From Micropterix aruncella (Eukaryota > Arthropoda > Insecta > Lepidoptera > Micropterigidae), in assembly GCA_944548615.1 (NCBI GenBank), contig OX155980.1, positions 60,890,965 to 60,954,964 on the forward strand: 64,000 nt of DNA, written 5' to 3'. Shown here piece by piece: positions 11,620-31,989 of this stretch (positions within the stretch are counted from its first letter, which is position 1; each line of letters starts with the position of its first letter). The notes under the pieces are model-generated. The model searched no databases and was not told the DNA's origin. It saw only the letters and a list, made by a program, of their open reading frames with translations. Both the position numbers and the translations under genes were made by a program.

Positions 11620-13440
11620 AACTTATGAATAAAATTTAAAGAAATGTCTAATGACAAATGTCTTCGTACTAGTATTATATCGTCACAGTGTAAATAAAAG
11701 TACCATTGTTCTATTTATAGCAATCTAACGGTGGCGCGACGAGCGGAAGGGAAAAGCCGATTCCATGTTCATTCGTTTTAAAGTACGTTTTAAAGTTCTC
11801 CTGTCAAGTCAAGCGTCTTGTTGACACTATTGAACCTGTTTACAATTAATAGGCATACCTACAGCTCGCAGGAAGAGAACAACCCTGAGGCAGCGGCACC
11901 ATTTTCAAAGGTACAACGCGTAGTCTCACTGGTAGTTCTATTTACACTATGCTATATTTAAATATAATTAGCCCTTTTATCATTACACCGATTGATCCCA
12001 TTCACTGTTAATAATAATTATTTTATTAATTTTATAATTATTTCTCGCTTTAAGTTAAATCTTATTACAGTTGGGTAAATATGTTAATTCTGGATCCGAT
12101 CCAGAATCATCATATTTTTTCCACTTTTAAGTACATAAACTTGAGATCATAATAAATAAAAGCGTCTATGTGTTAAATTAAATAGGTATTGACGTTTGTT
12201 CCTGAAATCGTTTATTTAACGTTATTAGAATTTAGTAATAGTAATTGTCATCCGATGTGTATTTTTTATTTCGTACAGTGCGTAGGAGGAATTTTATTTT
12301 CATAAAAAAGTGTATAATATTCTGTTATCAAAATTCTGAAATAAACATTAGAAAACTTGTTTTATCTTTCATTCGATTTAATTCTTCGTGGGTAGGCGTT
12401 ATTTTAGATATGTCATTGATCATACAGCGTATAAGATTGCCTAACTCCGTACTACGATTTGGCACCTAGGATTTTACTGCGAAACTCAATTCATAGTTCC
12501 AAACATTTATTAATATTCTCCTATGTTCAATATGGCGGCGTTCGTGGTTAGGCAGTATGGCGGCGCACTATAGATAGCGCTTTAAACACGCCTATAAGGC
12601 ATCCTATCTCGAAATAAAATAATAATATAATAACAAACAAAATTTTTAATATATAACTTGTTATTTTAATATTATTTAAAAATAGGCCTCTTTTTAAAAT
12701 TTGGTATACAGGCATATTGGCATACGTTATAATTACGCACTTTAAAGTTCACATAGACTAATAGATCTCATTCTATATATTCGTACTATTTCTGTAATAG
12801 ATGCAATAGATGGCACTAATATTTAAAAGTTATTGCCGTTATGATTGGTTAAATATTGGGTTTTTGTAATCTATCAGTCCTTTATAAAAAAACATTTATT
12901 ATCAACCTTATTATAGGTTGACAAATAAATTGCTTTAGTTTCCCCGGACTATGCTATCAGTGCCCTCTGCATGTTGCCGGCAAAGAAGGTGTTCCAAAAC
13001 GTACTGTCACGTGAGCAATCTAAAGCCATATATAATCAACGGGTACAATGGTTACATCGACGTAATTTGAATTAACCAAAAATCTCAAGCATGGATAAAG
13101 CAATATCCTTTACTTATGGAGTAAGTCCATTTCCAAACTGATCAGTTGAAAATTATAGATACTTCATTCATGTCATAAATGGAAACGCCCATTTTTATTT
13201 TATTATTTATTTTTGTATTTATTTAGGAATTAATTACTATAAAACATTGATTTGCTTACAAAAATAACAGGGACCGAATAGAAAAACCTTAACCTTTTGC
13301 TTATTTGATTCTGTCACCCAACTGGGACTAGCCCGTTCTAGGGTGGACAGTAAATTTAGGTGAGTTTAGGTGAGTGAGTTTTTTTTTCTACGTGTTTTTT
13401 TAAAATCGCAGTTTATCAAAAGTCAACCTATACATTAAAT
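11620..13440. other. Non-coding interval
   Basis: No gene or complete transposon recognised. An ATGGCGGCG-containing patch occurs at 12530-12565, and frames of up to 74 codons have no protein-like character. Confidence 0.45.
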
Positions 13441-13449
13441 CTAAAGGGT

Positions 13450-13770
13450 TATTTGAAAAGTAAAAAATACATTTCCAAACCGAAAAACTGTGCCTTTATT
13501 AAAAAGTTATAAAATATGCACCGTTGTGTTTGTTTCCCTAGGTATAGTCCTAAGGCTAAGTCCCTTGGTGGACCGATTTGAACCATAATCTTTTCAACTC
13601 TTGCGATGACCAAATGATGCCTGCATACCAAATTCCAGCTCAATCGTACGAAGCGTTTGTGCGCTATCGTGGAGGAATACAGACTGACAAACAGACACAC
13701 AGATACACAGAAGTGCTTCCACAATACTTTCTTTGCTAGAAAAGTAAAAGGGAAAAGCTTTCATCAAATT
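13450..13770. repeat. Dispersed repeat, inverted copy at 62790-63010
   Basis: Reverse-complementing 13570-13735 gives CCTCCACGATAGCGC, GCAGGCATCATTTGGTCAT, AAGAGTTGAAAAG and ATCGGTCCACCA. All occur in the same order at 62850-62960. Reading frames across it are antisense artefacts of a TGTGTGTCTGT-rich section. Confidence 0.7.
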
Positions 13771-13891
13771 ACTACAAAAAATTGCCAATTTCGACCAACT
13801 GGCTCAAGTTTTTTTACAAGAAAACTGCCTGTACAGCAATAATACAAAAATAGAGTACCTACGCATCTTACTAGCGATATACAACGGAATG

Positions 13892-14165
13892 GGACAAGTG
13901 GGCGCGGCCAACTGGGCGCGGCCGACTGGGCGCTGATAACTGGGCGCCGCCGACTGGACGCCAGGCCAGCAGGGACAACGGGGCGCGAGCCAAGTGTGCG
14001 CGGGCCGGGTGGGCGCCAAAATTATATTATTCAATATATTTATATATTTATGTCATGTGACTGACTATATAAAAAATAACTAATGGTGAAACATTACCTT
14101 CGTAGCTATACTGTGATACACCCGTTTCAGAGCTAGCGTTTACATGGGATTTAACATTTACATAA
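13892..14165 (+). repeat. Left terminal inverted repeat of the MULE
   Basis: The GC-rich outer part (13892-14015) is built of diverged GGGCGCNGCCNACT units. The inner AT-rich part ends near 14165. It pairs with 15935-16240. Confidence 0.8.
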
Positions 14166-14449
14166 TAAAATTTTGTGCAAAATATCAAAAAATATATAGA
14201 AAGTATATATTATATTATGAAAGCTTTTAAATACATTTACTCAAATAATTTACAAGACTGGAAATAGTTAATGCTTCGTTGATATAAGATTGTTCGTTTT
14301 ATTTTTATATTTATTTCACAGCCAACCTACTCGTAAGTTTAAAGACGCCCAAGGCCGAAGGGGTGCCTTTTTTATAGGTACAACTTTCATAGGTATAGGT
14401 ACAACCTCTAGACTGATATGCCGGGAGGTTGGAGGGGGGTAAGCTCTCA

Positions 14450-14620
14450 AGAAAATAGTATCTAGAACAGTATGTAGAATCATTGCATTTATACATAAAA
14501 CTGTCTTGTCCTCCGAAACATGAAACTTATTAACACGAAAGACAACTTATTCCCTAATAAAAAACAAAAACAAAATTCATTGCCGAAATAATACAGTCGA
14601 ATAACTATCGGCCCAATTGC
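14450..14620. repeat. Direct repeat inside the MULE, first copy
   Basis: The segment with TGTCCTCCGAAACATGAAAC, ACGAAAGACAACTTATTCCC and TTCATTGCCGAAATAATACA recurs with few changes about 440 bases further on, at 14890-15060. This indicates a local duplication within the element's 3' non-coding part. Confidence 0.75.
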
Positions 14621-14889
14621 GGTCAATCGATATTATTAAAAGAAAATAATTTAAAAAAAAATGATAATTTATAATAGCTTTATTTAAAATACACATTAAG
14701 TTTATTCAGTTCACATTCAATTATATATTATTTACATATCTAATTATTATTATTATTTTATTAACATATCTACATACATATCTTATTATTTTACTTACAT
14801 ATCTAATTATATTTTTATTACATTTGAAATTGTACATTGAATTATTTTGTATGTTTTTAAAAAAATGTTACAAAAATAATTATAACATT

Positions 14890-15060
14890 TTCAATAAAAT
14901 AGTGACTAGAACAGTTAATAAAATCATTTCATTTATACTTAAAAATGTGTTGTCCTCCAAAACATGAAACTTATTAACACCAAAGACAACTAATTCCCTA
15001 AAGAAAAACCAAAACAAAATTCATTGCCGAAATAATACATATAAGTTAATTATTACCCAG
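14890..15060. repeat. Direct repeat inside the MULE, second copy
   Basis: Second copy of the 14450-14620 segment, same orientation. Both lie downstream of the transposase stop. Confidence 0.75.
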
Positions 15061-15162
15061 ATTAGTATTTTAATTATCACATTTTGAATTGTACATTGAA
15101 TTACTTTGTATGTTTTAAAAAAATATTACAAAAATACTTATAAAATTTTAATTTCTTTGAAT

Positions 15163-15910
15163 TTATATATTCATTTGGTAATTATGTGCAATTCCTTTTA
15201 AATATTCTACAATATCCCTGTTATTGTATTCTCGAACAACCGTTAGAATAAGTTGATCGGCATCCCTGTACTTCTTTAATTTCACTGAGGGATTTTGTCC
15301 ATCAACAAAGTGTTCATAGTAGATGTCACGATTGGTTTGCACTTTTCGTAATCCATCTATAAGCTTCCAGATTGTAGGATGATCCATACCTAATTCCGTC
15401 TGTAGGCGGCGATGAGCTGCTTCTGCGTGATTATTTGTTCTGTCTTGTTGGTTTAAAGTTCTGTTGTAGACATTCCACATTTCACGAGGACACAAAGGGT
15501 GTCTTTGTCCATCACCTCTCCTATTCATTCCGACGTAGTTGTCCTCAAACCATTCTAAAATTGGTTGCACATCATCGGGTAAGTTATTAGATAATGATAA
15601 TAAAGCATTATCTATGTCTTCAATTGTGACAAACGCCAAGGCTATAACCATTTTTTTGTACAAGGCAAAGTGAGCTTCGTTGTTGTAGCGATTTATTAGG
15701 CCTAATACACCTAACTGTTTTTTCATATTTTTTTCCAAATGAAAAAAACATCCTCGAATTTCTGCAGCAGGAAATATTTCTGCAACACTTTTGAGAGCAG
15801 CCATTTGAAAGTCGCAATAAATAGACTTTGGATTTGACTGAATAAATTTTGTGCAATTTTAAATGATCCATCCATAAAATAATCATCGCATGTTAATACC
15901 ATTTCAAGAT
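15163..15910 (-). pseudogene. MULE transposase, internally deleted
   Basis: From about 15910 down, the frame gives CDDYFMDGSFK, the first catalytic-Asp motif of MULE transposases. After a junction near 15840 it continues CDFQMAALKSVAEIFPAAEI then GCFFHLEKN, the second Asp and the GCxFH block. The main frame (213 codons from 15804) runs on through REMWNVYNR and NNHAEAAHRRLQ, around the third acidic residue. The 40 or more residues normally between the first and second Asp motifs, and the N-terminal DNA-binding region, are missing. It therefore cannot encode active transposase. Stop TAA/TGA region at 15163. Confidence 0.8.
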
Positions 15911-15934
15911 TTCGTCGGCGTCCAAAAATAGGTA

Positions 15935-16240
15935 TTTATTATATAAATGTTAAATCCCATGTAAACGCTAGCTCTGAAACGGGTGTATCACAGTATAGCT
16001 AAGAAGTTAATGTTTCACCATTAGTTATTTTTTATATAATGTAGCAATAAAAATATTTCTCGTCACAATAAAAAAATATGTAAATATATTGCATAATATA
16101 ATTTTGGCGCCCACCTGTCCCGCGCCCACTTGTCTCGCGCGCCCAGTTGTCCCTGCGTCCAGTTGGCCTAGCGCCCAGTCAGCGGCACCCAGTTAGCAGC
16201 GCCCAGTAAGCCGCGCCCAGTTGGCCGCGCCCACTTGTCC
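15935..16240 (-). repeat. Right terminal inverted repeat of the MULE
   Basis: Mirror of 13892-14165. Its outer part has about ten diverged GCGCCCAGTTGGCC-type units between 16105 and 16240. Confidence 0.8.
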
Positions 16241-16269
16241 TAGACCCACGCTCCTAAATTTGAGGACAA

Positions 16270-16640
16270 TATCGATCATCTTCGATATACTCAGTTCGTT
16301 AAATCTACAAAGCTTTATAAACCTGTCCAGTTGTGTAATCTTCCACCGACAAGTGCAGCAGCCCATTAATATACAAACCGTGTCTATTACCAAGTTCAAA
16401 AATGGGTAGGAAATGATTTAGAGCCCCAGAAATGTGGTTGGGTGCTGCAAAATAAATTCCTGGAGCCAATGACAACAATATTACCACCAGCTCCAGATGA
16501 ATTACTTAATACTTCTTTGGGTGCCTCTCCAGCTAGTAAAGGTTGGCAGTCAGTTCTGCATACTTTTTTTGTCCTATCTATATGAAGCTGAGTACTAGAG
16601 AAAATATTGCAGTGGTTTCTTGTCGCGTTTTTGGCCTTAA
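16270..16640 (-). other. Unidentified coding-like segment fused to a mariner relic
   Basis: Minus-strand reading after the mariner break gives QLHIDRTKKVCRTDCQPLL then AGEAPKEVLSNSSGAGG, and in another frame LPIFELGNRHGLYINGLLHL then SVEDYTTGQVYKAL. These are protein-like but not mariner. They may be a host or transposon gene fragment; a frameshift separates the halves. Function unknown. Confidence 0.35.
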
Positions 16641-17410
16641 ATTTTGTCACAATTGCTGCTCTATGCGACGGTGCATTATCGTCGTGGAAAATCCACGAAT
16701 TGTTGATCCACAATTCAGGCCGTTTTTGACGGATTTTCTCACGTAAACTCTTTAAAATGGCCACATAATATTCCGTATTGACCGTTAGTCCTTCTGGAAC
16801 GAACTCGTGATGGACTAAACCGCGAATATCAAACAAAACAATGAGCATCACTGACTTTTGAACGACTTTGTCGTGGTTTTTTCGGTTTTGGCTCGTTTTT
16901 TGTCCTCCACTCTGATGCCTGTTGACTTGTTTGCATATCAAATTCATAGACCCATGTCTCATCGCCAGTTATAATGCGTTCTATGAATGTGGGATTAGAA
17001 TCGACGCGATCCAGCATGTCTAAAGAAGTTTGTTTGCGGTACTGTTGTTGTAGAAAATTCAACCCTTTGGAACGAGCCGAGCGGCGATGCGTCTCATTCA
17101 CGCCCAATTTATCTACCAAAATCGAGCGAATGGACTCATGAGACTTCAGGTTCAGATGGCGATTACGGAGCACAATTTCCTTGACTTTTTCGATATTTTC
17201 GTCATTTAAAGAGGTCGAAGGTCGCCCGGAACGAGGGTTGTCCTCGACGATCTCTCGGTCCTTCTTGAATGCTTTGTACCACTCGTAGATCCGTGTTTTG
17301 GATAGAACTGTTTCACCATAAGCTTTTTCTAACGTTCAATACTTTGGTTCATTGTGAAAATCGTGACGCACTACCAAGGTGTACAATTCAATTGCTGTTC
17401 TAATCAAAAT
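16640..17410 (-). mobile_element. Mariner (DD34D) element, truncated and frameshifted
   Basis: The minus strand encodes a mariner transposase in pieces. Helix-turn-helix region YEWYKAFKK, then DNPRSGRP and VKEIVLRNRHLNLKSHESIR (17350-17110). Catalytic GDETWVYEFD (about 16950). After a frameshift, VMLIVLFDIRGLVHHEFVPE with the second Asp. Then WIFHDDNAPSHRAAIV with the third Asp (about 16680). Spacing fits DD34D. The normal C-terminus (PPYSPDLAPCDFFLF) is absent: the reading changes to unrelated sequence near 16640. The N-terminus also has a stop near 17340. Inactive. Confidence 0.85.
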
Positions 17411-17544
17411 GGCTAACAGTTCGCGCGCATTCTAGGCATAGAGTAAATAAAGACCATTTTACCAACTTTAGTTTTTTTTTTTTTTTAAATCATTAACAGA
17501 ACCTTTTTAAATTCTAATTTCCCGGAACTTTTTAGACAGAAGGT

Positions 17545-17962
<418 letters not shown>

Positions 17963-18039
17963 AATTATTTTCAATAATATATAAAATTAGATTCATGAAA
18001 AGTTACTTATCTGGGGTCCTGGTGGACCAGAAACATTTA

Positions 18040-18868
18040 AGGATGATTCATGCTACACCGGGCCGGGGCCGGGCCGGGCCCCGGCCGGGACACGGTCAGA
18101 TATCTATAGTATACTTTTGTATGAAGCAATTCATGCTTGACCGTGCTCCGGCCGTGACCGGTCGTGCCACGTCCGGAGCACGGCGTCGAAATGGAGGTGG
18201 ATATTGTTTTCCCGGCTCCGGTCTGCTAATCGTTCAATGGGAGAGATATGCTTCAGAAATCTTGAATTTTGTTTGGTTAAATCACGTTTTATTTTTCCAA
18301 GAAATATGCTAAAGCATTCTTTAGACATCCTAAAATAACCGTAAAATTTGCTCTCATCATCTATTAATTCCTTTTAGAGCGTGGCGAATTCTCCCTCCGA
18401 TTGTCGTTTTCTCCAGGCTGGATGTACACTCCATCTTCTTTTATTAGATTCAGTTCGTGTTTCCAATACTTCGTCTTCAAAGGCAATCGCAATAGCTGCC
18501 AACTCAAGTTGTGAAAATTGCATTAATAACACACTTATCAATCAAGCGAAAATAGAAATTAAAAAATATTATTATCGCCAAAATAGATGGACGCAACACT
18601 AGTTAGATAAGTTCGCCATTTGTGCATAAATTGTCTTTTTTATAAAACCAGCGTAATATTCATTAAGTTATGTTTTTATAGCACAATAAAGTTATTCTAT
18701 TCTATTCTATTCTACTAGTTATCGCGGACACGGCCGTGGGATAAATAAACTCGGAAACGGCCCGGTCACGCCCGGTGTAGCATGAATGACTGGCCCGGCC
18801 GGAGCACGTTGGAAACGACTCGGCCGGGGCCCGGCCCGGCCCCGGCCCGGTGTAGCATGAATCATCCT
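18040..18868 (-). mobile_element. PIF/Harbinger deletion derivative with TTA target duplication
   Basis: Inverted ends AGGATGATTCATGCTACACC followed by GGCCGGGGCCGGGCC-type runs at 18040 and, inverted, at 18868. TTA flanks both sides (18037-18039 and 18869-18871). The minus strand inside (about 18515-18190) encodes a decayed Harbinger transposase N-terminus: SVHPAWRKRQSEGEF, then an in-frame stop, then ESKFYGYFRMSKECFSIFL and ISPIERLA. This resembles the HPxxxKRxxxGEF and DESKFxxYFRM blocks of HARBI1-like proteins. The catalytic domain is gone. A short LINE-like tail (aataaagtta then repeated ttcta) sits at 18685-18715. Confidence 0.85.
18190..18515 (-). pseudogene. Harbinger transposase N-terminal remnant
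   Basis: See the enclosing element. FEDEVLETRTESNKRRWSV leads into the HPAWRKRQ motif. A TAA interrupts after GEFATL, and homology ends after PIERLA. About 100 of the usual 350-400 residues survive. Confidence 0.75.
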
Positions 18869-19100
18869 TTAACCGATAGTTAATGTCCTCTTTAAATACT
18901 TAGGGCAGCGGCACCTGTTTCCGCAATTGATAACTTATGATGTTCTTAGTTATTGCAGCCGAATTACTGTATGCCCTTGGATGTAATAAGTATAGGAGGA
19001 TGGTTTCTGTAACAGAAATGGATGTTAGTAACTTATTTTAGAAGAAATTATATGACTGAGAATATTTCGACACTAGTCGTATTCATCTCTATGACATTTC

Positions 19101-21746
<2,646 letters not shown>

Positions 21747-24174
21747 CACTAACAGACATAAAAATAAAGGTGACGACACACTAACAGACATAAAAATAAA
21801 GGTGACGACACACTAACAGACATAAAAATAAAGGTGCCGATACACTAACAGACATAAAAATAAAGGTGACGACACACTAACAGGCATAAAAATAAAGGTG
21901 ACGACACACTAACAGACATAAAAATAAAGGTGACGACACACTAACAGGCATAAAAATAAAGGTGACGACACACTAACAGACATAAAAATAAAGGTGACGA
22001 CACACTAACAGACTTAAAAATAAAGGTGACGACACACTAACAGACATAAAAATAAAGGTGACGACACACTACCAGACATAACAATAAAGGTGACGACACA
22101 CTACCAGACATAAAAATAAAGGTGCCGACACACTACCAGACATAAAAATAAAGGTGACGACACACTAACAGACATAAAAATAAAGGTGACGACTTACTAA
22201 CAGACATAAAAATAAAGGTGCCGACACACTAACAGACATAAAAATAAAGGTGACGACACACTAACAGGCATAAAAATAAAGGTGACGACACACTAACAGA
22301 CATAAAAATAAAGGTGACGACACACTACCAGACATAAAAATAAAGGTGACGACACACTAACAGACATAAAAATAAAGATGACGACACACTAACAGACATA
22401 AAAATAAAGGTGACGACACACTTCATAAAAATAAAGGTGACGACACACTAACAGACATAAAAATAAAGGTGCCGACTCACTAACAGACATAAAAATAAAG
22501 GTGACGACACACTAACAGGCATAAAAATAAAGGTGACGACACACTAACAGACATAAAAATATAGGTACCGACACACTAACAGACATAAAAATAAAGGTGA
22601 CGACACACTAACAGGCATAAAAAAAAAGGTGACGACACACTAACAGACGTAAAAATAACAGACACACTTCATAAAAATAAAGGTGACGACACACTAGATA
22701 AACAGACATAAAAATAAAGGTGACGACACACTATCAGACATAAAAATAAAGGTGACGACACACTAACAGACATAAAAATAAAGGTGCCGACACACTAACA
22801 GACATAAAAATAAAGGTGACGACACACTAACAGGCATAAAAATAAAGGTGACGACACACTACCAGACATAAAAATAAAGGTAACGACACACTAACAGACA
22901 TCAAAATAAAGGTGCCGACACACTAACCGTCACCATAAAAATAAAGGTGACGACACACTAACAGACTTAAAAATAAAGGTGACGACACACTACCAGACAT
23001 AAAAATAAAGGTGCCGACACACTAACAGACATAAAAATAAAGGTGCCGACACACTAACAGACATAAAAATAAAGGTGACGACACACTAACAGGCATAAAA
23101 ATAAAGTCACGACACACTAACAGACATAAAAATAACACACACTTCATAAAAATAAAGGTGACGACACACTAACAGACATAAAAGTAAAGGTGACGACACA
23201 CTAACAGACAAAAAAATAAAGGTGACGCGACACACTAACAGACATAAAAATAAAGGTGACGGCACACTAACAGACAAAAAAATAAAGGTAACGACACACT
23301 AACAGACATCAAAATAAAGGTGCCGACACACTAACCGTCACCATAAAAATAAAGGTGACGACACACTAACAGACATAAAAATAAAGGTGACGACACACTA
23401 CCAGACATAAAAATAAAGGTGCCGACACACTAACAGACATAAAAATAAAGGTGACGACACACTAACAGACATAAAAATAAATGTGACGACACACTAACAG
23501 ACAAAAAAATAAAGGTGACGACACACTAACAGACATAAAAATAAAGGTGACGACACACTAACAGACATAAAAATAAAGGTGACGACACACTACCAGACAT
23601 AAAAATAAAGGTGACGACACACTACCAGACATAAAAATAAAGGTGCCGACTCACTAACAGACATAAAAATAAAGGTGACGACACACTTCATAAAAATAAA
23701 GGTGACGACACACTAGCAGACATAAAAATAATGGTGACGACACAGTAACAGACATAAAAATAAAGGTGCCGACTCACTAACAGACATAAAAATAAAGGTG
23801 ACGACACACTAACAGACATAAAAATAAAGGTTACGACACACTAACAGGCATAAAAATAAAGGTGACGACACACTACCAGACATAAAAATAAAGGTGACGA
23901 CACACTACCAGACATAAAAATAAAGGTGCCGACTTACTAACAGACATAAAAATAAAGGTGACGACACACTTCATAAAAATAAAGGTGACGACACACTAAC
24001 AGACATAAAAATAAAGGTGACGACACACTACCAGACATAAAAATAAAGGTGACGACACACTAGCAGACATAAAATAATGGTGACGACACACTAACAGGCA
24101 TAAAAATAAAGGTGCCGACTCACTAACAGACATAAAAATAAAGGTGACGACACACTAACAGACATAAAAATAAA
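21747..24174. repeat. 32-bp minisatellite, about 76 tandem copies
   Basis: The unit is CTAACAGACATAAAAATAAA followed by GGTGACGACACA. Recurrent variants are GCC for GAC before GACA, ACCAG for AACAG, GGCA for GACA, and shortened units beginning CTTCATAAAAAT. Variants recur in runs and higher-order groups, as expected from unequal exchange. There is no unique spacer between units. The array interrupts the last 605-bp unit after its T-run. Confidence 0.97.
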
Positions 24175-24269
24175 AGCGGTCACCTTGCTGATATTGGAGC
24201 GTCTGCGCAAGGGCATAACTGTGAAAAATGTTTGCAAAACCTGGAAAAACATTCACGAATTACACAAGC
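24175..24269 (+). other. Unique junction sequence with a coding-like frame
   Basis: About 95 bases between the minisatellite and the 556-bp array. The plus frame reads AVTLLILERLRKGITVKNVC then KTWKNIHELHK. It is more GC-rich than its surroundings and unlike either satellite unit. It could be a captured exon or transposon fragment; origin unknown. Confidence 0.4.
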
Positions 24270-27850
<3,581 letters not shown>

Positions 27851-27878
27851 AAATAAAGCTCATACGTGCTCTCATACG

Positions 27879-29550
<1,672 letters not shown>

Positions 29551-29559
29551 TTTATGTTT

Positions 29560-29700
29560 TTGGCGCAGCGCACTCAACCCTTTTTAATAAAATAAAAAAA
29601 ATATTTAAAAAAAACGAATAGGAAAAAGGTTGTTTTAATTTTCCCCTATTTTTTTATAATAAAAGGTGCTTATTGCTCGTACTGATTCACCCATTTTAAG
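29560..29700. repeat. Eroded copy of the 63.05-63.47 kb MITE
   Basis: GGCGCAGCGCACTCAACCC, a long A-rich stretch, then GTGCTTATTGCTCGTACTGA and TTCACCC resemble the right half of the MITE at 63290-63440. Heavily diverged. Confidence 0.45.
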
Positions 29701-29923
29701 GATGCCGCTAATAAAAAATACATTACGTATATTCCGCAATAATTTGTTTTTACTTTGGAAATAAAAAAAAACGCAAAATATGCTTGTATGCTCGCTTTCA
29801 TTGTAATTGTATTTTTGTCGAATCATACTGTGACTGCTACTATTTCTTTGAAATAAACGTTACGAAAGAGTTTGCACATTTTGCAAAACTGTGGTTAGTC
29901 ACCTAATTAGGAATTATGATTGT

Positions 29924-30499
<576 letters not shown>

Positions 30500-30546
30500 G
30501 TTGCTAAAATGAACACCGAATGACTATTCACTTTAAATGCACGCGC

Positions 30547-30553
30547 TTTTATA
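30547..30553 (-). promoter_or_regulatory. TATA box for the glycine-rich gene
   Basis: TATAAAA on the minus strand, 48 bases above the ATG, followed by a TCATTC-type initiator-like sequence about 25-30 bases downstream. Spacing is right for a TATA-driven insect gene with a very short 5' UTR. Confidence 0.6.
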
Positions 30554-30559
30554 TGTTTA

Positions 30560-31420
30560 CTGCCTCTGCCCGCGACTCCGTCCGCGGTAAAGAGAATTTT
30601 CGTCAGCGGTTTAATATTTTCCCTCGGAACCCTAAAAAGTTTTGCTTATGCTATTTTTCACCCTAGCTTATGTTAATCCAAGTTACACTTTATTTTAACT
30701 CTATTGAGAGTTAAATTTTAAGATCGAGCTTTATTAATTTGTTGTGGTTTCAACTTAGGCAATAAAAACGGCTTTGAAAGTGAAGCAAAAAGTTTTAGAG
30801 TTTTACGCTCTTATAAAAGTTAGGTTGTACGAACCTAAGTAATAAAATAACGTGCTTAGGAGCTCCTTGGCAGACGACATTGGTAGTTCGACCCTCATTT
30901 TTTTCGGTAAAGGTCTTCTAGTCATTTGGCAATAATTTGCTACGTCCGTCGACTGCGATGTTTTCTTTATTCTCTCGTGTACCTCTATTATACTAATTTA
31001 TCTATGCAGTATTGGTAAAATGGCGATTTTCTCACTAAATTTAGTGACATTTACAGACCCCCGCGATAAACTTAGTAACATTATTTTTTAGGTAGGACTA
31101 TTTTTCAAATCCCTCAGATATTTTGGTAAAGCCATCACTAAACCGCAACCTTCTGGACAGAGGTATTTCAGTATAAAATAGCCCTCGGTGTAGGGTTGCC
31201 AACCGTTGGGGATTTTTCAGACAGGGAGCGTCCGCAAAGTCCGAGCGGGTTTTAGGTGTCGTCAGGGGAATTAATCGTTTATTTGTTTTGTATAGGTATA
31301 TTATACGAGGGGCGTTTAAAAAAAGTAATAGATTTACAAACCTTTGTAACCATATAAGAAATAAATACTATAATAGCCTATGGAAATCGTACCATACAAG
31401 GTCTATGGAAATCGTACCTT
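30560..31420. other. Upstream region of the glycine-rich gene, otherwise non-coding
   Basis: No other gene recognised. A short duplicated phrase (ctatggaaatcgtacc) occurs at 31378 and 31404. Confidence 0.45.
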
Positions 31421-31989
31421 TGCATCATCATCACATAGGGTAGTTCTGATTTTTTAATATGTTGTATGTGATGAAGTAGTAACGACAAATTCAATTTTTT
31501 CACCTCGGAAACCAGCCGGATCAATGTTAAATTCTTGAAAATCCTTTAAATTTTCGAACTTTTTTCAGTTTTTGACATTTTTTACCACCAAGGACTTTTG
31601 TTACGGTATAAGATACTATAAACTCTTTTTAAGTAGACTAAATTTGCAAGAAATTGAAAGCAATTTGGGTACTAAATGGTTTCTAAAATACAGCTATTCA
31701 AACGTTAGAAAAAAATCATAAAAATGAAATTTTGCTATTGCTCAAATGTAACTATACTTTTCTATGGGTATCCATCTGACGCTTCAGAACAAAATACCAA
31801 GAGCTCTGAACGTCTCCGTAGAATTGGAGCAAAGTAATCACCTGATGTTATCTTCGACGAAACAGCCATTGCTCCAATTGCTCAAGATAAGTTCCTATCG
31901 AATGACAGGAACAAGGTTAGACTCATAACATGGTAAGGGAAACAATATTCGAACACTACAAGCAGAGGAAGATGCTGGCCGGTTAATAG

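Larger units (their letters stand above)
13892..16240 (-). mobile_element. MULE (Mutator-like) DNA transposon, internally deleted, with long tandem-repeat-built inverted ends
   Basis: An approximately 2.35 kb element. The outer ends GGACAAGTGGGCGCGGCC (13892) and, inverted, the same at 16240 begin long terminal inverted repeats. The outer 130-170 bases of each end are strings of diverged 12-15 bp units such as AACTGGGCGCGGCC. The inner 100 or so bases (14065-14165 and 15935-16050) are simpler inverted copies, including CATGTAAACGCTAGCTCTGA. The interior carries a minus-strand MULE transposase remnant at 15163-15910. No clear 9-bp target duplication was seen. Long ends plus this transposase support a MULE of the animal Phantom kind; the family name is inference. 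Confidence 0.8.

Noticed and set aside
13657..13842. Plus-strand frame with repeated TDKQTDTQ-like residues as a gene
   Set aside because: It results from a CACACAGA-rich dispersed repeat with an inverted copy at 62.8 kb.
21747..24174. CRISPR-like array of regularly spaced repeats
   Set aside because: Units are contiguous 32-bp copies with no unique spacers, the setting is eukaryotic, and there are no cas genes; it is a minisatellite.
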